Part shown: piece after piece, positions 1-5,212 of the stretch | Layout of the letters: each line of letters starts with the position of its first letter | Numbering within the stretch: the stretch's first letter is position 1 | DNA from: Pyrodictiaceae archaeon | GTDB taxonomy: Archaea > Thermoproteota > Thermoprotei_A > Sulfolobales > Pyrodictiaceae | Length of the DNA stretch: 6,173 bases | Reading direction: 5' to 3' | NCBI GenBank assembly: GCA_015520245.1 | Contig: WAQM01000207.1 | Span: 1 to 6,173 of the forward strand | Notes under the pieces: model-generated | Told to the model about the DNA's origin: nothing | The model's input: only the letters and a program-made list of their open reading frames with translations | Databases searched by the model: none | Program-made: the position numbers and the translations under genes

Positions 1-1176
1 GAGTACGTGAGGGCCCTCGAGGGGGCCCCGGCGCCGGCCGCGCTCCCGCCGAGGGCCATCCCCGGCCCGGCGCCAACGCTCGTCTGGGTGCTCCAGGACT
101 ACGTGGTTAACCGCTCCGCACGGCTTCCGCTGACGGTGGCGTACCTCCACGGGCCGGACGTCCACGTTGCCGATCACGTGCTCGAGTACGTTTACTTGGT
201 AAGCGATAGCAGGCTCGACCTCGAGGTCACCTTCAGCATGACCGGCCTCACGTTCACCAAGCGCGGCGGCTCCGTCAGCGTCGAGGGCCTCGTCGTACCC
301 GGCCCCTCGTTCGAGCTGAGCGGGACGAGGCAGTGGCTCCGCGTGTACCTCAGGGTCTACGCCGCCGATGGGCCCGATTACGAGCGGTTCGGGATCTGCA
401 CCCCCCGCGGCTACTGCTTCAAGGTGGTGGACGGTGGTAGCGACTACGTGAGGCTCCCGGTGAAGCGCGGCACGCCCTTCATCGCCGCCGCAGGGGTGCT
501 GGGCGACGTCGCGTTCGCGACGTACAGGCTCTACTACCTCGGCCGCGTTAGCTTGGTGCCCCTGGACAGGTACATGAACGTCACCATGGTGAGGCCCGCG
601 CTCACCGACGAGGGCTACGTTGTCGGCTGGATCGAGGTCGACCACGAGCCCTTTACCGCGCACACCGTCGCCTGGAGGTCCCTCAGGGTCGCGACGCTCT
701 ACTGGGAGAGCGTCGACTACGGCTGGCAGGATGGCTCGTTCTTCGTAGACGCGTTCACCCACGCCGAGCGCTCGTACACGATACCGCTGTTCTCCCTCGG
801 CATCGTGCTGCCCGCCGGGCCCGTGCACGTGAGCCTCCTGGGGGTCGGCGTCGGCCTGACCAAGCGTGCCGAGAGCTACTCGGTAGCCGGGATGGAGGTC
901 ATCGTTAGCCCGGAGCATGAGGTAGACGGGAGCTGCGAGCTCTGGCCGTGGCTCTACAGGTCGAGGGTCGAGTACCGTTACGGCGAGGCAAGCTACCCGA
1001 TAGCCGCCATGTACGCCGACGTCTACGCGTACGAAAACGCCGCCTACTGCCCGTCGCCCGCGCAGCCCTCGCTAGCGCCCCGCCCTGGCGCCTGGGCCTG
1101 GCGGACCGCCAGCCCCCGGCCTCCCGGCCAGGCGCCCGACCAGGAGTGCAGCAGGATGCGGGCCCGCGTGGCGTGA
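1..1176 (+). CDS. Probable exported/surface protein of unknown function, 5' partial
   Basis: I do not recognise a family. The frame is open to the left window edge (codons GAG TAC precede the GTG at 7), so the true start, and any signal peptide, probably lies outside; at least 391 residues are visible. Numbering residues from the GTG at 7, the body up to about residue 345 is rich in Val, Tyr, Ser, Thr and Gly in alternating patterns, as in beta-sandwich extracellular domains. There are two N-glycosylation sequons (NRS at 35-37, NVT at 191-193) and few cysteines (131, 137, 310, 348, 381). No membrane helix or catalytic motif is visible. From about residue 349 the composition changes abruptly to Pro, Ala and Arg, ending at the TGA at 1174-1176; the other two forward frames offer no better continuation. 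The balanced composition of the body makes it a real gene. Extracellular location is inference. It converges on citrate synthase. Confidence 0.72.
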   Translation, partial: EYVRALEGAPAPAALPPRAIPGPAPTLVWVLQDYVVNRSARLPLTVAYLHGPDVHVADHVLEYVYLVSDSRLDLEVTFSMTGLTFTKRGGSVSVEGLVVPGPSFELSGTRQWLRVYLRVYAADGPDYERFGICTPRGYCFKVVDGGSDYVRLPVKRGTPFIAAAGVLGDVAFATYRLYYLGRVSLVPLDRYMNVTMVRPALTDEGYVVGWIEVDHEPFTAHTVAWRSLRVATLYWESVDYGWQDGSFFVDAFTHAERSYTIPLFSLGIVLPAGPVHVSLLGVGVGLTKRAESYSVAGMEVIVSPEHEVDGSCELWPWLYRSRVEYRYGEASYPIAAMYADVYAYENAAYCPSPAQPSLAPRPGAWAWRTASPRPPGQAPDQECSRMRARVA

Positions 1177-1209
1177 AAAGGCCCTCGGGCGGGGTGGGGG
1201 GCCCGGGCC
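1176..1209 (-). terminator. Hairpin terminator after citrate synthase, between convergent genes
   Basis: Read on the minus strand, the citrate synthase stop TAG (1212-1210) is followed at once by GGCCCGGGC (1209-1201), a 10-base C-rich loop, GCCCGAGGGCC (1190-1180) and TTTT (1179-1176). The arms pair over 9 bp with one bulged base. A strong stem followed by T residues suits ending the minus-strand transcript. The stem could also block the plus-strand gene, which ends at 1176, but no T-run follows in that direction. Archaeal termination relies more on T-runs than on hairpins, and this T-run is short, so the role is inferred. Confidence 0.6.
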
Positions 1210-2412
1210 CTACCTGCGGCACCTCTCCTCGATCGGCCTGTACTTGAGGCCCGTCGGCCCGACGTACTTCTCGGTGGGCCTGATCAGCCTGTTGTTCTTC
1301 ACCTGCTCGATGTAGTGCGCGGTCCACCCGACGACCCTGCCCATCGCGAACACGGGGGTGTACATGGGCACCGGTATGCCGAGCTGGTAGTACAGCACCG
1401 CGGTGTAGAAGTCGATGTTCGCCGGCAGCCTCTTCTCCCTCCACATCACCTCCTCCGCCCTCTTGAGCACCTTGAGCCACCACTCGCCGTCCTTGAGCTG
1501 CCTTATGTACTTGGCCGCGACGTCGGTCCTCGGGTCGTGGATCTTGTAGATGCGGTGCCCGAAGCCCATTATCCTCTCCTTCCTCTTGAGCTTCTCCAGT
1601 ATGTACTCCTCGATGTACTCCTCGAGGGGCTTACCCAGCTCCTCCGCCCTCCTCTTGGCGTCCAGCAGCATCTCGATCGCCTTCTCGTTTGCGCCGCCGT
1701 GGAGGGGGCCCTTGAGGGCCCCGATGCCGCCGGCGACGGCGGAGTACATGTCGCTGAGCGTGCTGCCTATGACGCGCACCGTGAACGTGCTAGCGTTGAA
1801 GCCGTGGTCCATGTAGAGTATGAGGCTCACCTCGAACGCCCTGGCCGCGAGGTCGCTCGGCGTCCTGCCCGTTATCATCCTGAGCACGTCCCTGGGGTGG
1901 TCGAGGCCCGGGTCGGGCCGGATGAAGGTGCCGTGCCTGGAGAGGTGCCAGCCGGCGGCGAAGATCACCGGTAGCTGCGCGATCAGGCGGAGCGCGTGGT
2001 CGTAGAGGAAGTCGTCGTCGAACCTCCACTCCGGCGCGTAGTACTGGCCCAGGAAGAGGACGCCGAAGCTGCCGTAGTACATGGGGTGCGTCGCGGGCAC
2101 GAGCTTCAGGGCGTCGAACAGCTTCTCGGGCACCTGCGCCCTGTACGTATCGATCTTCCTCTTTATCTCCCTCAGCTCGTCCTCGCAGGGCAGCTGGCCG
2201 TAGAGGAACAGGTAGGCCGCCTCGTAGAAGTTGGCGTTCTCGGCCAGGTCGGTTATCAGGTAGCCGCGGTAGATCGTGTGCTCACCCTTCGGGTCGACCC
2301 CGCTGATGGCCGTGGTGTCGGGCACGACGTTCTCGAGCCCCTTGGGCACGATTATCAGCTTGCCCAGGGGGCCCTCCTCCTCGACGCACCTGACCTCGGG
2401 TCTGCGCGACAA
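1210..2412 (-). CDS. gltA: Citrate synthase (possibly also 2-methylcitrate synthase)
   Basis: Condenses oxaloacetate with acetyl-CoA to citrate in the cytoplasm; some archaeal members also accept propionyl-CoA. Numbered from the TTG at 2412 (400 residues), the three catalytic residues of the family are present: His238 in PLHGGANE, His286 in GFGHRIYKIHDPR (283-295, matching the family signature) and Asp334 in NIDFYTA. Arg359 in MGRVVGW and the DHGFNAST segment (from 202) are also typical. The length fits the short archaeal/Gram-positive type. An ATG at 2487 would add 25 residues, but that stretch is Gly/Arg-rich, has no Shine-Dalgarno sequence and contains an AT-rich TATA-like box near 2455. 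I therefore prefer the TTG, which gives an N-terminus starting MSRRPEVRC; this start is uncertain. The gene follows the PrpD homologue and a small unknown gene and ends at a hairpin. The 2-methylcitrate role is inferred from the neighbouring gene. Confidence 0.95.
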   Translation of the reverse strand: MSRRPEVRCVEEEGPLGKLIIVPKGLENVVPDTTAISGVDPKGEHTIYRGYLITDLAENANFYEAAYLFLYGQLPCEDELREIKRKIDTYRAQVPEKLFDALKLVPATHPMYYGSFGVLFLGQYYAPEWRFDDDFLYDHALRLIAQLPVIFAAGWHLSRHGTFIRPDPGLDHPRDVLRMITGRTPSDLAARAFEVSLILYMDHGFNASTFTVRVIGSTLSDMYSAVAGGIGALKGPLHGGANEKAIEMLLDAKRRAEELGKPLEEYIEEYILEKLKRKERIMGFGHRIYKIHDPRTDVAAKYIRQLKDGEWWLKVLKRAEEVMWREKRLPANIDFYTAVLYYQLGIPVPMYTPVFAMGRVVGWTAHYIEQVKNNRLIRPTEKYVGPTGLKYRPIEERCRR

Positions 2413-2448
2413 GAGCTCGCGCCCCCCGCCCTCGCCCCAGGTCGGCCC

Positions 2449-2461
2449 ATACCCTAATAAT
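2449..2461 (-). promoter_or_regulatory. Putative TATA-type promoter for citrate synthase
   Basis: On the minus strand the bases ATTATTAGGGTAT (2461-2449) form an island of A and T in very GC-rich DNA. They lie about 40-50 bases before the proposed TTG start at 2412. Archaeal initiation about 25 bases downstream would fall near 2430, leaving a leader of under 20 bases. If real, this box cannot also be coding sequence of the 2487-start version in its own transcript. The match to a crenarchaeal TATA box is only moderate. Confidence 0.42.
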
Positions 2462-2494
2462 CGGGAGCCGGAGCGGGCCACCAGCATGGATGCA

Positions 2495-2812
2495 CTAGTG
2501 ACGATCGCGGCCGCGGAGCGCCAGCCTCCTCACCCTGCCGTAGGCCTCGTCGTCGCACCTGTACACGAGCTCGACGCGCCTCTCCACCGCGTAGCCCGGG
2601 CTCACGGTGGTGGACTCGCGGCTCGCGAGGAGCGTGCACGAGCGCAGCGCGGAGACGAGGGCCTCGACGGCCTCGCATGAGCCCCCGAGGCAGTTGTCCC
2701 ACTCGTCGAAGACCGCCGCGTACCCCCTCCCCTCGACGGTCGCGTAGACGGCCCTGCGGAAGCCCCAGATGTTGTGGACGTCGTGGACCCGGACGCTGAC
2801 CAGCACGGGCAT
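2495..2812 (-). CDS. Small conserved-looking protein of unknown function (105 aa)
   Basis: I do not recognise this protein. It starts with ATG at 2812, 20 bases after the PrpD-homologue stop, with GGGTGG at 2822-2817 as a modest ribosome binding site, and ends with TAG at 2497-2495. Among overlapping frames this is the only one with normal protein composition: aromatic and acidic residues are present, and there is no Arg/Pro/Ser excess. The pattern suggests two beta strands (about residues 2-10 and 20-36), a helix (about 46-60) and a strand ending near 85 (ERRVELVYRC), as in a small alpha/beta domain. There are four cysteines, at 41, 46, 59 and 86. No signal peptide or membrane helix is visible. 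Its place between the PrpD homologue and citrate synthase suggests co-transcription with the PrpD gene and perhaps a metabolic or regulatory partner role, but that is guilt by association only. Confidence 0.68.
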   Translation of the reverse strand: MPVLVSVRVHDVHNIWGFRRAVYATVEGRGYAAVFDEWDNCLGGSCEAVEALVSALRSCTLLASRESTTVSPGYAVERRVELVYRCDDEAYGRVRRLALRGRDRH

Positions 2813-2832
2813 GGCGCCACCCGCGGGGGCGG

Positions 2833-4239
2833 CTAGGGCTGCAGGGGCGGCCTGGCCCAGCCCCTCACCCTCAGCATCCTCAGCACGCGCCCCAGGTCGC
2901 TCACCTCCTCGAGCCTCCACAGCAGCCTCAGCGCCTCCTCGGCCTCGCCCCGGTCCTCGACGAGGCCGCCGACCAGCCTCCAGAACTTCTCCTCGACCTG
3001 CTGCCGCGTCATCGGGTTGCGCCAGTGGCCCGGGGGGTACGTGCTCTCCGCCTCGTAGGTCCTGCCGTCCCTCGTCACGACCCTCACGCTGTTCTTGATC
3101 CCCTCCGGGTACAGCTTGTCGTGCTCCGGGTCCACCTCGACCCTCATCCTCTTCATGACCTGGCGCACGTCCGCGGCCAGGAACCTCTCGGGCTTGAAGG
3201 TGTCGAGGTCCACCCTCCCGTCCAGCAGCGCTGCGGCGACTATGTACGGCAGGCTGTGGTCTGCCGTCTCCCGCGTCCTCGGGTCCCACTTCTCCGGGTC
3301 CTTGACTATGATCCTGTAGGCCACCTCGAAGGTCTTGACCTCGACCCGCTCGATCTCGTCGGGCTTGAAGGGGCCGCCGTGCTGCCCGACGATGTTGAGG
3401 GCCGCCTCCACCGCGCTCATCGCGTGGTACTCCACGGGCCAGTACTTTATGCTCGTCTGGAGCACCTTGTATGGCTCGCCGTCCTCGCCCCCCATCCTGG
3501 GGATCTCGAAGGGCTCGCCGCTCACGAGCTTGAAGAACCCCATCTCGCCCTCGAAGATGGGGGCGGGGCCGGTCATGCCCTTCCACGCCAGCAGGGCCGC
3601 GAAGAGGCCGTTGCGCGCCGCGTTGGCGGCCGCGCAGCCCTTCCACATGCTCAGCTCGCCGGCCCTCGTCTGCCGCAGGGCGTTGTTCGCCACCACCGCC
3701 AGGTTTATCGCGTGCCTCATCCTCTCCTCGTCGAGGCCGAGGACCTTGCCGACCCCCACGGCGCTGCTGATCGCTATGTACGTGACGTGGTCCCAGCCGC
3801 GGCCCCGGATGCTGTAGGCGTCAGCCAGCCTGGCCGCGACCTCGTAGGCCGCCACGATGCCCTCTATCACCCTCCTGCCGTTCGCGTCCACGGCCTCCGC
3901 GGCCGCGAAGATCGCCGGGATGTTGTCGCTGGGGTGGAGGGCCTCCTTCCCGAGGTAGGTGTCGTTGTAGTCGAAGTACCTCACGGCGCAGCCGTTGGCG
4001 AAGGTCGCGTGGTCGGGGGCCGAGCGGTGGAGCGTGCCCCACACGGTGGCCGGCATGGTGGGGCTCGCCGAGGCGTAGGCGATGAACCTGGCTATTCGCA
4101 CGGGCTCCTCCCAGAACGCCCCGAGGGCGACGGCGACGCTGTCCACGACCCTCTTCTTGACCTCCTCGACGACCTCGCCGGGCAGCTTGTCGAAGGAGAG
4201 CTCAACGGCCCACCTGGCGATGCGCCGGGCCAGCTCCAC
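2833..4239 (-). CDS. prpD: MmgE/PrpD family protein, probable 2-methylcitrate dehydratase
   Basis: The MmgE/PrpD family includes 2-methylcitrate dehydratase and cis-aconitate decarboxylase. The 468-residue product fits the usual length and shows the family landmarks in order: FDYNDTYL (89-96), HPSDN (102-106), MWKGCAAANAARNGL (198-212), KYWPVEYHA (265-273), TADHSLPYIVAAAL (325-338) and YPPGHWRNPMT (401-411). By recall of the cis-aconitate decarboxylase active site, Asp90, Thr94, His102, Lys200 and His272 would be the substrate-pocket residues, all kept here. The HPSDN form resembles PrpD more than the decarboxylase. The start is GTG at 4239; a TATA-like box about 38 bases upstream suggests a short leader. 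The next genes are a small unknown protein and citrate synthase, which favours a 2-methylcitrate or citrate-linked role, although no methylisocitrate lyase gene is in the window. The family is certain; the substrate is not proven. Confidence 0.92.
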   Translation of the reverse strand: MELARRIARWAVELSFDKLPGEVVEEVKKRVVDSVAVALGAFWEEPVRIARFIAYASASPTMPATVWGTLHRSAPDHATFANGCAVRYFDYNDTYLGKEALHPSDNIPAIFAAAEAVDANGRRVIEGIVAAYEVAARLADAYSIRGRGWDHVTYIAISSAVGVGKVLGLDEERMRHAINLAVVANNALRQTRAGELSMWKGCAAANAARNGLFAALLAWKGMTGPAPIFEGEMGFFKLVSGEPFEIPRMGGEDGEPYKVLQTSIKYWPVEYHAMSAVEAALNIVGQHGGPFKPDEIERVEVKTFEVAYRIIVKDPEKWDPRTRETADHSLPYIVAAALLDGRVDLDTFKPERFLAADVRQVMKRMRVEVDPEHDKLYPEGIKNSVRVVTRDGRTYEAESTYPPGHWRNPMTRQQVEEKFWRLVGGLVEDRGEAEEALRLLWRLEEVSDLGRVLRMLRVRGWARPPLQP

Positions 4240-4265
4240 GGCCGCGGCACCGGTGGGACCCGCCC

Positions 4266-4300
4266 CGGCCCGGGTATAACGCGCTGCCGCACCCGGGCCG
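4266..4300. repeat. Perfect 10-bp inverted repeat flanking the prpD TATA-like box
   Basis: CGGCCCGGGT at 4266-4275 is repeated in inverted form as ACCCGGGCCG at 4291-4300, separated by 15 bases. The right arm abuts the RNase Z stop codon (TAG, 4303-4301). The left arm overlaps the end of the TATA-like box before the PrpD gene. It could be an RNase Z terminator hairpin, an operator for the PrpD transcript, or both. There is no T-run after it, which weakens the terminator reading. Confidence 0.6.
4274..4280 (-). promoter_or_regulatory. Putative TATA box for the prpD transcript
   Basis: The minus-strand bases GTTATAC (4280-4274) are the only AT-rich run in the 61-base gap between RNase Z and the PrpD homologue. 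They lie about 35-40 bases before the GTG at 4239, so transcription would begin near 4250 and give a leader of about 12 bases, as expected for archaeal promoters. The purine-rich BRE usually found upstream is not obvious. Confidence 0.5.
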
Positions 4301-5209
4301 CTACCTCGCCGAGACCGGCACGCGCATGAACTCCTCCGCAGCGACCACGTAGGGGTGGAGCCTGCGGGCCTCCCTCACGTGCTCGCCGACGTCGTCGTAG
4401 CGGGCGCTGAAGTGGGTGAGCACCAGCAGCCTGGCGCCCGCCTCGCGCGCGGCCGCGGCCGCGTCGAGGGCCGTGCTGTGGCCCTCCTCGTAGGCCCTCT
4501 CGGCGTGCCTGGACGTGAACGTGGAGTCGTGGACCAGCACGGCGGCGCCGCGGGCCTCCTCGACGACCCTTCCGCAGGGCATCGTGTCGCCCGTGTAGAC
4601 CAGCTTGAAGCCCCCGACCTCCTCGAACACGTCGCCGGGGTGGAGCCTGACGCCGGCCACCGAGACGGGCTCGCCCTCGCGCAGCCTCGAGAGCCAGGGG
4701 CCGGGGCGCAGGCCGAGGCGGCGCAGCAGCTCGACGCGCAGCTTGCGGCGGGGCGGCTCCTCGACGACGTACCCGTAGGCGGGGACCGTGTGCCTGACGG
4801 GGAACGCCCTCACCCTCAGCCCGCCGGCCTCAACTACCAGGCCGTCGCGGGCCTCGACCAGCCTCACCTCGAAGGTCGGCCTCGAGGGCCCGGCCTCGAT
4901 GACCGCCCTGACGACGTCGATCGCCTGGCGCGGGCCCACAACGGTCAGCGGCCTAGTGCGGCCCGCCATCGACATCGACTGGAGCAGGCCGGGCAGGCCG
5001 TAGACGTGGTCGCCGTGCGCGTGGGTGACTGCCACGAGCTCCACCCTGTGCAGGCTCACGCCGGCCTCGATCAGCCTGTGCTGGCAGCCCTCGCCCACGT
5101 CGAGGAGCAGGACGGAGCCACGGTAGCTTAGGGCGTTGCACGCCAGGCCGCGGCCCCTCATGGGGACGGCGGCCGACGAGCCAAGGATTGTCAGCCACGC
5201 CTCGGCCAA
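4301..5209 (-). CDS. rnz: Ribonuclease Z (tRNA 3' processing endonuclease)
   Basis: Cuts the 3' trailer from precursor tRNAs before CCA addition; a cytoplasmic zinc enzyme of the metallo-beta-lactamase fold. The 302-residue product is the short form usual in archaea. Zinc ligands and motifs are present in order: ILGSSAAVP near the N-terminus, THAHGDH (62-68), His140 in RHTVPAYGY, YTGDT with Asp208, HDSTF (227-231), GHST with His244 and LTHFSARY with His266. The arm region around PPRRKLRVELLRRLGL (152-167), followed by RPGPWLSRL, fits the family. The start is TTG at 5209, supported by GGAGG at 5223-5219 nine bases upstream and by the first strand of the fold beginning just after it. It lies 3 bases after the Trm-G10 stop, so the two are probably transcribed together and translationally coupled. 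An inverted repeat follows its stop. Nothing about the protein is unusual. Confidence 0.96.
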   Translation of the reverse strand: MAEAWLTILGSSAAVPMRGRGLACNALSYRGSVLLLDVGEGCQHRLIEAGVSLHRVELVAVTHAHGDHVYGLPGLLQSMSMAGRTRPLTVVGPRQAIDVVRAVIEAGPSRPTFEVRLVEARDGLVVEAGGLRVRAFPVRHTVPAYGYVVEEPPRRKLRVELLRRLGLRPGPWLSRLREGEPVSVAGVRLHPGDVFEEVGGFKLVYTGDTMPCGRVVEEARGAAVLVHDSTFTSRHAERAYEEGHSTALDAAAAAREAGARLLVLTHFSARYDDVGEHVREARRLHPYVVAAEEFMRVPVSAR

Positions 5210-5212
5210 GGC

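Noticed and set aside
2602..2820. Alternative minus-strand frame starting at 2820 just after the PrpD stop
   Set aside because: Its product is almost all Ser, Thr, Arg, Pro and Ala, typical of a shadow frame, while the overlapping 2495-2812 frame has normal protein composition.
2813..3646. Upstream extension of the small minus-strand gene to 3646 (383 codons)
   Set aside because: Upstream of 2812 the frame overlaps the PrpD homologue out of phase and its translation is Arg/Gly-rich nonsense. Normal composition begins only at the ATG at 2812, which also follows a ribosome binding site.
3025..4329. Long plus-strand open frame (434 codons) opposite the PrpD homologue, and a similar one at 4355-5131 opposite RNase Z
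   Set aside because: Both are antisense shadows of strongly supported enzymes. The products are rich in Val, Arg, Pro, Gly and His in patterns expected from reverse-reading GC-rich codons, with no recognisable motif.
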